Shown piece by piece: positions 47,195 to 59,560 of a DNA stretch of 64,000 bases (positions are counted from its first letter, which is position 1; every line of letters starts with the position of its first letter). The stretch spans positions 6,014,001 to 6,078,000 of the forward strand of contig NC_135774.1 of assembly GCF_028453695.1 (NCBI RefSeq), in the 5' to 3' direction. Source of the stretch: Augochlora pura. Lineage: Eukaryota; Arthropoda; Insecta; Hymenoptera; Halictidae. The notes under the pieces were generated by a model. The model did not search any database and was not told the DNA's origin. It was given only the letters and a program-made list of their open reading frames with translations. Made by a program: the position numbers and the translations under genes.

Positions 47195-47715
47195 ACAAAC
47201 AACATGCAACAAACAACATTGGTGAATAATAAAAGTAACAGTAACAGTTTATTAGTGATATCGTACAGCCAATCGTACACCAATAGTGATATCGTACAGA
47301 CTTAAACAACAATGAAAACGCAATAACAATGTCGACTACGCAACAACTATATTCACGACAACGGGCAACTTTGCAGGGCGACGGTTCTCTTATGAATGTC
47401 TCCATCTTTTTCGCCCGCCCTTCTACCCTTACCGTCTTTTCTCTCATTAGCTTGCCATTCCGTTCCTCTTGCACACAATCTTTCATACTGTATCTCATTG
47501 TTGCTCATGCGCTCTCTTTCTTTCCTGATTTCCCTCTCACTCGTTGACACTTTATCTTTCGGACATGCAGGACTTCGAGGAACCGATGCAATGATCTCGG
47601 ATCACTCAAACCCGCCAAAACATTCTGACGACATCCATGCCATTCATTCTGTATTTCATGACACGCACTCTCGACCATTCTACCTTTCATACTTGGTAAA
47701 AACGCATGAAAATTA
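47195..47715 (-). mobile_element. Diverged LTR-like copy related to 53465-53914
   Basis: Opposite strand. Shares ttattagtgatatcgtacag and aacgcaataacaa with 52693-52890, and the complement of tgaaag.tagaatggtcgag and ttcctcgaagt-type words with 53465-53914. Ends are eroded. Open frames here (up to 112 codons) are not recognisable. Confidence 0.6.
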
Positions 47716-47749
47716 TACGCTATATAATATATAAATAAAAATCAGTTAA

Positions 47750-47997
47750 TTAACCTTTTAGATACGGCAGGATTTTGCGCAAATAAAGTTTTTCGTAACT
47801 AAATTACGATTTTCTCTTAATATATATTTTTTCCGGACATCTATATATAGTACTAATAACATATATTCTTTTCTTAATATATTGTATATACACACTTTCA
47901 CTTTAATTGTTTGCTTTAATAAATAATAAAACAATTCAGTAAAGCACGAGTCATTCGCGAAAGCCACTATAGTGGCGCCTAGTATCTAACAGGTTAA
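47750..47997. mobile_element. TTAA-flanked MITE I
   Basis: TTAA at both ends. CCTTTTAGATAC and GTATCTAACAGG match with one mismatch. Perfect 14-bp palindrome GCCACTATAGTGGC (47963-47976) lies 17 bp inside the right end only. Confidence 0.83.
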
Positions 47998-47999
47998 AA

Positions 48000-48690
48000 C
48001 TCGCACCAAAAATTAATCAATTGATTAAACTATTATGAATATCACACGAATCACAATAATTTAAAAAACAAACAAGCACTTGTTCGAAAACATGCTATCA
48101 CGTTCCCTAAAATTATAAATAATAATTACAAAATCATCTCTAATTTCTCACTCATTAATTCTTTCAATCATTGCAATATATAAATTACTTATTCTTTCTA
48201 ATTAACAGTTTAAAAAATCGCGTTGCAAAAATAGCCCAGAGAATAGTTCGAAATAAAAGACGGAAAGGTGGATGCCAGTGATAAAGCGTCGAGGGAGAGA
48301 GAGGGAGAGAAAGAGGGAGAGGAGAGGGAGAGGAACCTTCGAGCTCGACGAACATTCTCCTCTCGTTCATAATTTCCACGGGAAACCCATGGGAGCCTGG
48401 CACGCGGAATTCACGAGTCCAAGCAGGATTAACGCGAGAAACAGCGCGCGAGAGAGAAATCGCGCAAAAAAGAGAGAACGAGAGGGAGAGGGAGAATAGG
48501 CCGATATTGCTACTGGAATATTTGCAGAAGCTCTTACAACGCGGAGCACTTCGCCTCAAAAGCGAATAACGTAATTTGCGAGGAGCCCGACGACTGTCGC
48601 CGACGAATTTTCCGTCATCGAGCTGAATTCTCCGCGAGCGAATACAATCTCGACGAGATCGAGTTTCCGTGGTGGGAGAAACGTATCTCA
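48000..48690. other. AT-rich then unique purine-rich island
   Basis: 48280-48500 is GA-rich with a short unique middle. A 168-codon minus frame (48691-48185) is driven by this composition and has no domain. Confidence 0.45.
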
Positions 48691-49410
48691 TCTTTAAGAT
48701 CTAAAATAGACGTAAAATGGACGTCTTTGGGACGTCCTTTAGACCTCTAAAATACCAAAAATAGACGTAAAATAGACATAAAGACGTTTTAAAGATATGC
48801 CAAAATTGAACGTCCTTTTCACGTTCGATATAAGATATCTCAAAGAGATTAGACTTAAAATGGACGTCCTTTAGCCGCCTAAAAGACCAAAAATGAACTA
48901 AAATTGGACGTCTTTAAGATGTCCTAACAACGTCCCAAATTGGGCGACTTTTCAATGTCTGACATAAGGCATCTTAAAGACCCAAAATAGATGTAAAATG
49001 GATGTTTTGAGGACATCTTTTAAGATATCTAAAATACCTCAAATGGATGTCAAATAAACGTCTTTGAGACATCCAATGTTCATTCTCTCTCTCTCTCTCT
49101 CTTTCTCTCCCCGCCTATTGGGTCGGCTTTAAGAGGTTTCAAAAATACCCCAGAATTAAACATTCTTTTAACGTCTAAAATAAGACATTACAAAGACTTA
49201 AAGTAGACGTAAAATGGTTAAGATGATTAAAATAATTAGACGTTAAGACGTCCATTAAACCTCTAAAGAATTTAAAATGGCTTAAAACATCTTAATATCG
49301 TCTTTAAGCTGTCTCAACCGATTTAATAGCACTACATTATTATTTTGTTGCATTAAGTGGGTGTATGTAGACATTAAGACATCTTGAAGACGTCTTATTC
49401 TCTACATACA
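48690..49410. repeat. GACGTC-core minisatellite
   Basis: Longest later block: aaaatggacgtc, agacgtccat, aagatgtcc units with a TC run at 49084-49104. Confidence 0.8.
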
Positions 49411-49429
49411 TTCGTGTTCTGCAATAAAA

Positions 49430-49627
49430 TATTAATACAGTAATATATTAAATAGCCCAAGCGCTGTGTTCCGAGCGTTTGTATATTTAACGCAACGGTT
49501 CGACTTATCACGCGACACAGAAGAAACAATCAAGTTGGGGGAGAGGGAGGAGGAGAAATAAAGAGTTCTATGCACCGTGCAACCATAAAGAAGATACCGG
49601 CGGCCGCATCGAAGAAGGCACTCGCGG

Positions 49628-49677
<50 letters not shown>

Positions 49678-50149
49678 AAAACGAAAACAGAATCCGAAAC
49701 GTTCGCGCGAGACGAAACGGATCCCCATAATCCGGTCTGAAGCATTCGGCCCAATGGGTGCGATGGTTGGTCGGCCGAAAGGAGAAGGGGGAAAGGGGTA
49801 TAAGGGTGGAGGGTGTTCGACGGTATACCGTCGCCGATTTCCGATCGGCATCTGCCCGCCTCGTTTCCCGGCGGCGGATGGAAGGGAATCGTGTCGACAA
49901 CGGCGGACAATGCGCCGTCGGAAAAGGTGGCTCGAAGAGACGGCGAACTGCGACAAAAGGTGGAAAGAAAGACAATGGGTCGAGGGCTGCAGGGAGAGAA
50001 GCCTAGAGACGGGGGAAGGAGAGAGGAAAGACGAGGGGGAGCAAACAGCTCCTGGGCTGAAAGAGTGGACCGATTCGCGCGTTTTCAATCGGCCGCTCGG
50101 ATTCCGCTACTTCCGGTCCGGGCTGAGACGATGAAAACGGCGGCGGCGA

Positions 50150-50182
<33 letters not shown>

Positions 50183-50435
50183 AGAAGACGATGAAAATGG
50201 CGAGGAAGACGCGAGTCTTCGTTGACGCGATTCTTCGTCAATCCCGGCGGAGCCCTTTTTATTTGAGTGTCTCGTGGCGTCGAACGCGGTCGTATTAGCG
50301 GATCGAGAAGCAGCGATGCCGTGCGTGGAAGCGACTTCAGGTCGAGGATGAAGAGAGGTGGAGGTTATGGCTGGAAATTGGATAGTGGAGAGGTGGGTGG
50401 GAGATTGGAAGTAGGAGAGGGAAAGCGGAAAAGAG
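49430..50435. other. Unique CpG-rich island with TC and ACG repeats
   Basis: (TC)n at 49630-49676 and (ACG)n at about 50150-50181. Multiple overlapping frames up to 218 codons on both strands contain Ser/Arg/Pro low complexity and no known domain. Confidence 0.5.
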
Positions 50436-50439
50436 ATAG

Positions 50440-50503
50440 ACAGATAGATAGATAAATAGATAAGAAGGTAGATTGAGAGAGAGATAAAGGGAGATGGTTT
50501 GAT

Positions 50504-50557
<54 letters not shown>

Positions 50558-50620
50558 GAACATAGATAGAGAAGAACGATAGATAGGTAGATAGATAGTG
50601 AGAGAGAGAGAGGACCAAAT
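50440..50620 (+). repeat. GATA/GA microsatellite
   Basis: gatagatagataaatagat, then (GA)n at 50507-50553 and more gatag units. Confidence 0.85.
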
Positions 50621-50910
50621 AAAACTGAACGTCGTAAATACGTCCATTGTAGGACTTTCAGATGTCTAAATGACGCCTTTAAGACGTCCATTTTACGTTC
50701 ATTTTAAATTTTTGAAATGTCTTATTTCAACCGTTAAAGACATGTCTATTTTTTGGTCTTTTAGACGTCTACAGGGTGTCCTAAAGGGTGTCAAGACATC
50801 CTTTAGACGTCCATTTTACGTCTATTCTAAATTTTCCAGATATCTTACTTCATACGTTAAAAGGACTTCCATTTTTGGCATGTTTTTAAAACGCCTTAAA
50901 GACGTGCCAA
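50620..50910. repeat. GACGTC-core minisatellite
   Basis: acgtccattttacgttc and tttagacgtc units, partly with about 150-bp higher-order periodicity (ccattttacgtt at about 50690 and 50810). Confidence 0.75.
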
Positions 50911-51860
50911 GAGAAACAGAAAAAGGGAGAGAGAGAGTGAGAGAGGGAGACAGAGAGAGAGGGAGGGGGAGAGAGAGACAGAGAGAGAGAGAAATAGCTT
51001 GTCTACTTCGACACGCCGAGTGCTCGGGTATTTCGAAAATCCGATAAATCTCGTCTTCTCTCTCCTTGCCACCCCTTACCCCACACCACCCTCACCGCCC
51101 CGCACCGCCACCCTCTGCTCGTCTCTCCTCAGCCATACAACATCGACCGACCGAGCGATGAAATTTCCTCCTCGTCCTCCTCCCAATCTCTCGTTATTCC
51201 CAGGGCATTCTGGGTACCCGATATCCTCGGGCTTTCCTCTTCGAACCTCCTCCACCACCTCCGCCTCCTACTACATCTCTTCCTCCTCTTCCTTCTCCTT
51301 CTCCATCTCGTCGTCTCTTCCCTTTCCGTTCTCTCGCTCCGTTTCCCGCCCCTCGGCCCCGATCAAACCACCCCTTGCCGTTCCTTTCGTTCGAGTCGCT
51401 TATATATACCGGACCGCTCCGATCTCCTCTTATTCCAAGAGTCGATCGGGAGACCAGATTCTCCTGCACCGGGCTAATGGCCGCCGAGAATCGGGCCAAT
51501 GCGAGAGGAAACGCGAGAGGAGCACGATGATTTTGGACGGCGGCGGGCCACCGATCCGACGGTTTACAGGTTTCAACGCGTCGGGGACTGGCTGTCGAGT
51601 GGAACAAGACGGACCGAGACAGACCAAAGTAGACCGAGATGGGCTGAGACGGACTGAGGTAGGTCGGATCAGTTACTAACGTGCTGTGGACAGATTACGG
51701 TGCTGCTGCGGAAAGGTTACGATGTTGCTGCGGATAGCTTATCGTGTTGTCGCGAACCGATTACGGTGTCGTCGCGGATAGGTAACGGTGCCGTTGTGAA
51801 CCAATTACTACTGAATGATTGAACATTGAATACTGCAATCTACTCAGAATGTCGAATACT
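50910..51860. other. GA tract and unique CpG-rich island
   Basis: GA-rich to 50995. 51000-51600 is CpG-rich with a 226-codon Ser/Pro-rich frame, low-complexity and without domain. 51600-51800 has gattacggtg.tg-type short repeats (gatagcttatcgtgttg, ggttacgatgttg). Confidence 0.45.
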
Positions 51861-51873
51861 GAGTAATAAATAC

Positions 51874-52429
51874 TGTTAGTGCCCAGCACCAATATTCTTT
51901 ATGACACGGATGTACCTGGCCGGCTATTTTTGAGTTTAGGATTTTCGCTAACGGCTGGTCGGCAATTTAGATTTAAAATAATATTCCTGTCGAGAGAACG
52001 AAATTCCTTTGTTAAAGGAATCTTTGTTAAAATATCGCTGTCGCCCCCACCTTCCATATAACAGCAACTTCCCAAAAGGACGCGCTAAGGCGCAGGAGAA
52101 GGGTGCTTTCTCGAAACAGACTCGTTCGTTGGTTATTGTTAAAATCATGGAAAACCGAGTATTAGAAACGCGTGAGAGGGGTGACAGTTTACCTCGACAG
52201 AAAACTTTTTTTAGAAAGAGAGTTGGTATAGCATTCGAGGAAAACAGACCTCTTAGAATTGGATTAGATTTCAAGGAGCTCAGACCTCCAAAGGAAAGGT
52301 GTATACATATAGTACGAGGCTAAATATATAAGTTTTTCACCACCAAATTCCGGTCCTACTTTTTATACAGTCCACACATATAACGTCACAATTCGTCGCT
52401 ATTACTGACGACGCCGTGACGCCCCAACA
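51874..52429. mobile_element. Solo LTR (556 bp) with 5-bp target duplication
   Basis: Starts TGTTAGTGCC and ends CGCCCCAACA. Flanked by AATAC at 51869-51873 and 52430-52434. Interior is unique, with a 104-codon frame (52009-52323) of no known family, which may simply be LTR sequence. Inserted in GAATATT array. Confidence 0.83.
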
Positions 52430-52434
52430 AATAC

Positions 52435-52692
52435 TGTAATCTATTCAGAATATTGATTTTGGATAGTGAATATTACAACCCATTCAGAAATTATGAACGA
52501 AGAACATTGAATATTACAATTTATTTAGAATATTCAATATTGAATACTGTAATGTATTCAAATATTGAAAATTCAATATCCAAAATTGCAATCTATTCAG
52601 AAGATTGAATATTGAATATTGTATATTGTAAGGTATTCAGAACATTGAAAATTCAATATTGAAAGTTGCAATCTATTCAGAACGTTGAATAT
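52435..52692. repeat. GAATATT minisatellite
   Basis: Repeats of ctattcagaatattgaatattg on the left of the next LTR-like piece. Confidence 0.75.
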
Positions 52693-52890
52693 TGTAGGGA
52701 TTATTTTTTTGGAAATCCCACGAAACTCCGTGGTAATATAACAAATGGCAACCAACAATATTGGGTAACAATAAAAGCAATAGTAACAGCTTATTAGTGA
52801 TATCGTACAGCCACCGCCTACGACTTAAACAGCAATATCAACGCAATAACAACGACGACGACTACACTTAATACCGACAACGCAGCAACA
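52693..52890 (-). mobile_element. LTR-like fragment (198 bp)
   Basis: TGTAGGG...AGCAACA. Shares ttattagtgatatcgtacag with 47195-47715. Near-matching flanks atat and atac. Confidence 0.5.
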
Positions 52891-53280
52891 ATACTGAAAT
52901 ATTGATATTGAATTGTGAATATCCTGAACTATTCAGAGTATAAAATCTTGAACATTGAATACATTAATCTATTCAGATTGTTGAATATCGAATACTGTAA
53001 TTTATTCAGAATATTGCATATTGGATATTGCAATCTACTCAGAATATTGAATATGGAGAATGATTTTCTATTATTATTATTAACTTCTACTAACTATAAA
53101 ATCTATTATTCTATTATTATTAACTATTTAATGTTGAATATTAAATATCGAATATTTAGTATTGAATTTTCAATATTCAATATACAATATCGCGTACTGA
53201 AAATTTAGCATTCATTATGGAGTATTGGATATTGAGTGTTGTGTAGTGGAGACTGAAGATTAAAGATTACCTATTGAATA
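52891..53280. repeat. GAATATT minisatellite
   Basis: Array between the LTR-like fragment and MITE J; continues at 53419-53464. Confidence 0.75.
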
Positions 53281-53418
53281 TTAACCTTTTCGCGACGGGT
53301 GCCGCGTATATACGACAGTCACTTGGCGAAGTGACTGAAGCGTGGCAAAGTATGGTCAGCCGCACTGTTGCGAGAAGTAGCGAAGAATGGTACAGGTGCG
53401 CCGTCGCGAAAGGGTTAA
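53281..53418. mobile_element. TTAA-flanked MITE J (138 bp)
   Basis: TTAA at both ends. CCTTTTCGCGACGG and CCGTCGCGAAAGGG match with one mismatch. A degenerate GCCG...TATATA... palindrome starts 16 bp inside the left end. A perfect hairpin with 9-bp arms CAGTCACTT around GGCG lies at 53316-53337. Confidence 0.85.
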
Positions 53419-53464
53419 AGATTGAATATTTAATATTGAATACTGACTATTGAAGATTAAATAT

Positions 53465-53595
53465 TGTAGGGTTTTTTCCGGATATGAAAGATAGAATGGT
53501 CGAGTGTTATAAAATGTTAATGAATGGGACACATGGTGACAGAGTGTTTGGGTAACTTCGAGGAACCTAAGCAATGGCTTGAGCGAGAGCGAATT

Positions 53596-53628
<33 letters not shown>

Positions 53629-53914
53629 ATGAGTAAGAATGAGATAGCGAGTGAGGCAGAGCGAAAGAGTATGAATGCAAGAGAGAGAGAATAGTAAGAT
53701 AATGTGGAAAAAGGCTGGTAAGAGTAGTAGAACGAGCGGAAAAGATCGTCTTAGTCGAAGGAGAAACGGTCACGTTGAGAAGTCGTTGTTGTTGTAGTTG
53801 TTGAAGTCGTTATTATTCTTGTTGTAAGTTGTGGGAAGTTGTGAGTTATTAATAATAAACTATCACTGTTACTGTTAACCGAAATTGCTTATTTATTGTT
53901 TCATATTACTACAA
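53465..53914. mobile_element. Solo LTR-like element (450 bp)
   Basis: Ends TGTAG...CTACA. Flanked by ATAT at 53461-53464 and 53915-53918. Internal GAAA/GA run at 53600-53630. Related to 47195-47715. The flanks are repetitive, so the target duplication is weak evidence. Confidence 0.65.
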
Positions 53915-54060
53915 TATTTACAACAATATTAAACATTGAGTATTGTATATTCAAGATTGAAGACTGAATATTGAATATTGTAATTTATTGAGAATATTGA
54001 TATTACACATTATATTAAATGTCAGTACATTGAGTATTGAATATCGGATATTGTTACTTC
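53915..54060. repeat. GAATATT minisatellite
   Basis: Short array after the LTR-like element. Confidence 0.6.
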
Positions 54061-54139
54061 GAGATCCTGACTCCGGTTAAATCAGCTGTAGTTATCTACG
54101 CCGGCGATTTATACGTATCACCTAATTGCGTTCTTAATG
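54061..54139 (+). repeat. Local 79-bp duplication, copy 1
   Basis: gatcctgac, tagttatctacgccgg, gatttatac and taattgcgttcttaatg are shared with 54510-54588, in the same orientation and 449 bp apart. Confidence 0.85.
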
Positions 54140-54182
54140 TCTGTATATTTATTTCCTTTCGTAAATATCGATAGACTCGCGA

Positions 54183-54223
54183 AAGCGTATATGTATATGC
54201 GCTTATAGTAGTCAAAGGGTTAA
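54183..54223. mobile_element. Single right end of a TTAA element
   Basis: A 22-bp near-perfect palindrome (54183-54204, arms AAGCG/CGCTT) then 15 bp ending caaaggg and TTAA. Same layout as the complete MITEs. The left end is missing. Confidence 0.55.
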
Positions 54224-54509
54224 AGAGACGCAGGATCGCCCCGGAAAATCATCCAATTATTATTGGATGCTTATTCGGTTTCCCCGCGAGATCCTCTTTC
54301 GATTGCTCGCCTCATAATCTGTAATCCGGTGGGCGTTAGGGACCTCTCTTTGTTCTCCGTCTCCTCTCCTGGTCCACCTATCTTTCCATCTATCTATTTG
54401 TCTATTTGTCTTTTCTCTTACGTTCACCGAATGCTATTGTTAGCTTCTTAACGTAATGACTGTAATGCAGAGTCGATGGCCGGGCGCTCCGCTTCCCGGA
54501 CGTCCCTCG

Positions 54510-54588
54510 GGATCCTGACCCGGGATAAATGAGCTTTAGTTATCTACGCCGGTGATTTATACTTATCTCTCTAATTGCGTTCTTAATG
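54510..54588 (+). repeat. Local 79-bp duplication, copy 2
   Basis: Second copy of 54061-54139. Sequence between the copies and up to 54720 is unique. Confidence 0.85.
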
Positions 54589-54719
54589 CATGGATTCCAT
54601 CGTGGAATGTACATTGCATGGAGCGGCCGCGTAGTATTGCTAACCCGGGACCGTCTAATATAAAAAATTGTAGTCATAGTCTGTATAATATTGGAGCGGA
54701 AATGGACTTCGTCTGAATA

Positions 54720-55900
54720 CTGAATGCAGCGTTGGATATTCAATATTGTTATCTATTCAGAATATTGATATTGAACATTGAATACTTATTGCCCGGATCC
54801 TATCGCGGATTGTATATTGTAGGGGGGTGGAACGTGTAGTGTTGTTTACATGGAAGCGTTCGATATAAAAGTTATAATGTCAGTCTGAATAATATTGGAA
54901 CATTTCTGCAACCTGTTACGTAAGTATTGGAGATTAAGTATTTAATACTAAGGCTTGAATACTGAATATTGACTAATTAATATTAACCATTAAATATGGA
55001 ATATTGGGTATCGAATATCCAATATCCAATATCGAGTATTGCATATTCAAGATTCAATATGGAGTATTGAACATTGATTATTGAAGATAAAAGGTTATCT
55101 ATTGAAGATTAAAGATGGAATATTTAACATTCAGTATCGAGTATTGAAGTTTAAATAGTGGGTATTGGGCACCCATGATTGAAGACTAAAGATTGAACAT
55201 CGTGAATATTGAATATTGAACATCAAATATTCAAGATTCAATATCGTGCATTAGATATTGAATACTGAAAACTGAATATTGAAGATTGAATGCAGAATAT
55301 TGACTAATTAATATTGAATATTAAATATGGAAAATTGAGTATTGAATTTTTTAGTATTCAATATTTAATATCGAGTATTGCATATTCAACATTCAATACT
55401 CAATATTGAATATTCAACATTCAATACTCGATATTGAATATTGAGTATTGAAGACTGTAGCATATAGGTACAATATTTAATATTGAATATTGAGTATTTA
55501 GATTTAATATTGGGCATTGTTAATTGAAGATTAAATAGCGAAGATTGAGGATTGAATGATAAATATTGAGTACTGAATACTGAATACGCGAATTCATTAT
55601 CGAATATTGAATATGGAATATTAAGTATTGTACTTTCAACATTCAATATTCAATATCGAGTATTAAATATTTAAGATTCAATATGGAATATTGCGTATTG
55701 TGTAATGCAGACTGAGAATTAAAGATTACATATTGAAGATTGGGTATTGAATATTCTAGATTGAAAACTGAAGACTGAATATCGTAATCTATTTAAAATA
55801 TTGAATATTAAATATCGTAATCTATTCAGAACATGGAATATTAAATACTAAATATCGAATATTGCAATCTATTCGGTATATAGTATATTGAATATCGCAC
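54720..55900. repeat. GAATATT minisatellite
   Basis: One of the longest arrays, with gattgaagattgaa and caatattgaatattgag variants; a short unique patch lies at 54790-54910. Confidence 0.85.
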
Positions 55901-55901
55901 C

Positions 55902-56094
55902 AGAAACTGAGCTACGCCCATTCATTAGCTCGGTCGCCTAGCACCATCCGAGCTCTCCTCTCATTGGTCAAAGTTTTTTCGTTAATAACTCGTGAACAAA
56001 GACTCGTATTGAATTTTTGCTAAGAAAAAAGTTGCTTGAAATCACCTCAGGAATCCCTCATTTCCCATTGCGTGTGACTAAGGTCACCCTACAA
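55902..56094 (+). repeat. Dispersed repeat, copy 2
   Basis: Matches 22233-22432 in the same orientation; ends near aggtcaccctacaaa. Both copies have GAATATT array on their left. Confidence 0.75.
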
Positions 56095-57345
56095 AAATGA
56101 AGCTTCCAAACTAAAATTTTTACTGTGATTTATCTATATTACAACGAAAGAATTTGTATACAAACTTTGCAATCCGATTATTTTCTCGCAAGTAAAAAAA
56201 TCTTTGTTACTCAAAATGGAAATAGAAAAATTAGTTCTCACATAATTCAGTTCTAAGCACGAAATACTGTACAAGTACATATTTGTTCAAAGTTATACGT
56301 GGAACGCGACTGTGTCCACTGCGATATCTAGTGTGCTGAAATGTTAATTGAACAGTGAAATTTATTGATAACAAATACTTATCGGACGCAGGATGCTCGT
56401 CGCGGCGTGAGTCGCATCCCCTCGCGGCGCGTCGCCACGTTAATACCAATTAATTAACTGGGAATCTCGGAGCTTAAGCCATTAGGGGGCGCCCTTAACC
56501 AGCGCCGCTCGCCCTTACGCACGTGTCCTAGGAACGTACAATAATCGGCCGCGCCCTTCAGCGTACGGTGATCCCACTTAAAGGGACGTTCCTCGCCGTG
56601 CCGCGGAGTAAATTGAAACTCCCAATCCGATTATAGCGTCTCCTGAAATTGTTGTGCCACGCCCCAACCTCCCGGACGAACAATGGACCCGACCGAAAAA
56701 TCCAGTGACAGGTTGTTGTAACTTTCGAACGGTTATTGCTATGAAATTTTCACGAAAAATAATTAAAAAACGGTTCTTTTTAGCAAGCGATGATTAAATA
56801 GTTTTCAACAATGTGTTTTAATGAATTCTCATTGATGTTTCTGATTTAATATGGAAATTGTTTAAATGTAGTTATGCGGATTGATTTTTATTTTATAGAA
56901 ATGTGTTTTATGGAACAATCGAGGAAAAGCGGGATCAAGAGTGACGGGCGACGCGGTTGTCTTAAAACGATTATAATTATCGAATTGGTTTTTATAGGGA
57001 TACGGTCTTTTCACGGTTATTTAATGGAAGGCTTATCGAAAATATTGTTTCTTGCTAGAAGACGGAAACTTGTGGGGTTCAGAAGTTGTCTTATATCTAA
57101 TATAGGGAATTCTTTCAATTTATCGAGTATCTATCGGTGTTGCCTTTTTTATATCTTATTGTTAGAGATGAATAAAAAAATATATAATTTATTATTAGGA
57201 AGAATATTAGGAAAGTGCGCTCTTTGTAATACAAAACAAGACTGAGCGAAAATATGAAACACAATGAGCAAGACATCTGGAAGATGCTGAGGAGCATCTT
57301 AAAATTCTGAACTTTAAATGATCGTAGTAACTAAAATATTTATCC
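56095..57345. other. Unique island, partly AT-rich
   Basis: 56380-56680 is CpG-rich. A 123-codon plus frame (56874-57245) is Ile/Leu-rich in AT-rich DNA and matches nothing I know. Confidence 0.4.
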
Positions 57346-57349
57346 AATG

Positions 57350-57790
57350 TCGTGGATATGGAATATTGAATATTGTAACTTATGTAGAATAGTCAATATT
57401 CAATACTGTAATCTATTCAGAATATTGAATATTATGTATTGAATATTAAACATTGGACATTGCAATATATTCATAATATTGAATATTAAATATCGAATAT
57501 TGATTATTAAATATCAAGTATTGAATATTAGATATTACAATCTATACAGACTGTTGAGTCATAACTATAGTGCATTGAATATTCAGTACTGAGTATTGAG
57601 CATTGAAGATTCCATATTGAATATTGAATATTGAAGTATTCAGTACAGAATATTGAATACTCTAATCTATTTAGAATATTTTATTGCAGAATATTTTACA
57701 ATATCCAATTCTACTTAGGACATTCTGATCTATTTAGAATATTAAATATTGAATATTGATTATTAATTATCGAGCATATAATATTGCACT
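57350..57790. repeat. GAATATT minisatellite
   Basis: Array with ctattcagaatattgaatatt phrases. Confidence 0.75.
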
Positions 57791-58380
57791 AATTTGCTCA
57801 ATGATCAATTAAAAATTCTAAGCTAAATGTGACAATAGTTATGAACCTTGATTCAATTTTCTATGGCGTCACGCTCCGCCAAGAGGCTAATAAACAAACA
57901 AACGCGTTTGAAGTGAAAGCAGAAAAAGTTCGGTTGCAGGCAGAAGTAAAGAAATAAAATTCTGTTGCAGGACGGAACGGTCGTTATTATTGTCATGGCG
58001 GAATAATTTTTTGGTAATACCGCGAATCGCTGCGGCTGTCCATGATGCGCCCCATAGTGGGTATTAATACCGATGGGAACAGTAATAATCCAATGAAATT
58101 GATTATTGAATACCGATGTCCCCGGCTATTACTATTAATGCGAGAGGCTCGCGAGCGCGGCATGCTCGAGTTAGAGGTATTAGCGGGTATTAGCCGCTGA
58201 AACGATGATTTTAAATTGATGATTAATTCGACGGAATAGTTGCCTAGGAATTAGGGTACCTACTACTGCATCTATAGGAACCATTTGGATGATGGTATAA
58301 CTCTGAATTCGATCGCGTAGGTTTCAAGTATACAAGTACGGTGCAAGTACAGTATAATTGTAGTATGTACAGTATTTATA
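57790..58380. other. Unique CpG-containing island
   Basis: Non-repetitive; no coding signal. Confidence 0.4.
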
Positions 58381-58735
58381 TTCAATACTGAATATTGAGT
58401 AATGAGTAATTGAGCATTAAATATTTAATATTGAATATTGACTACTGAGTATCGAGCATTGGATATTGGATATTGAATATTTACTACTGAGTGCTGATAC
58501 TTGAATGTTGACTACTGAATATTGAGCATTGAATATTCAGTATTGGATACTGAGTAGTGAGCATTTAATATTGAATATTGGCAACCGAATATTGAGTACT
58601 GAGTATTGATCATTGAATATTCAATATTGAATATTGAACATTCTGAATATTCAATATTGGCTACTGAATATTGAGCATTGTATATTCAATATTAACTATT
58701 GACTACTAAGTATTATTATTATTAAATAATAGTAG
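58380..58735. repeat. GAATATT minisatellite
   Basis: tactgaatattgagcattgaatattc higher-order unit repeated several times. Confidence 0.75.
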
Positions 58736-59280
58736 TAGCATATCTGATATCTGGCGGAGAAGGTAATGGACAGCCGATTACGGCCGGCGAATTTTTATTA
58801 AGCCGGAATGAGATCGAGGACCGAGGACTAAAGAATTGAATACGCCGTCCGATCCCCAGATTTCGCCGGTCCACAATGCCCTCTTAGCTTTCCATCGATT
58901 TTCTTATTCGACGCGGCATTCTTGGTCTCCCCGTTTTCCTTTCAGTCGTCTTCCTTTCCCTCTTCCCGCCCCACCTCCCACCGCAACCGCGAAGAAAGTC
59001 TTTCATTCACCGCGACCGCGACCGCGACGGATCAATCACTATCAATGGCGTCGACCCCCGTAATCGAGTATCGCGAACTTTTTATTGATATTAATCGCTC
59101 GTCGTTCTCTGACGCCATCAATTTATTTAGAACTAGTTCGCCGGGCTTGATGCGACAGTTCGCTAATAGTCAGACTGATCCGTCAATCACTGCACTGATG
59201 GAAACTGTAATGGGTACGTACAGTTTGTTGAACATAACAATTATATAGATAGATCGGTTTATCAAAGGTTATATTTAGAA
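58735..59280. other. Unique CpG-rich island
   Basis: Plus-strand frames of 75 and 108 codons overlap and have no known domain. Confidence 0.4.
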
Positions 59281-59560
59281 AGTTCAATGAGCAATAGCTC
59301 ATATTCCATATTCTGAATGGATTATATGATCAGTACGCAGTACTCAATATTCGATATTGAATGTTCAATGATCCATACTCAGTCGTCAATATTCAATATG
59401 CAATACCCAATACTAATATTCAATGTTGAATATTAACTCAATAATCAATATTTAATATTCAATATGGAATACTCAGTACTTAATATTCTATATTCCTTAT
59501 TCCAGGCTTAGTACCTAATGCAGAATTACTCAATATTCAATATTCAATAATAAGGTCTAT
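59280..59560. repeat. GAATATT minisatellite
   Basis: Mostly the caatattcaatact orientation. Confidence 0.7.

Noticed and set aside
49432..50088. 218-codon minus frame in a CpG-rich island
   Set aside because: It includes TC-repeat translation (RERERE) and overlaps equally long frames on the other strand; no domain.
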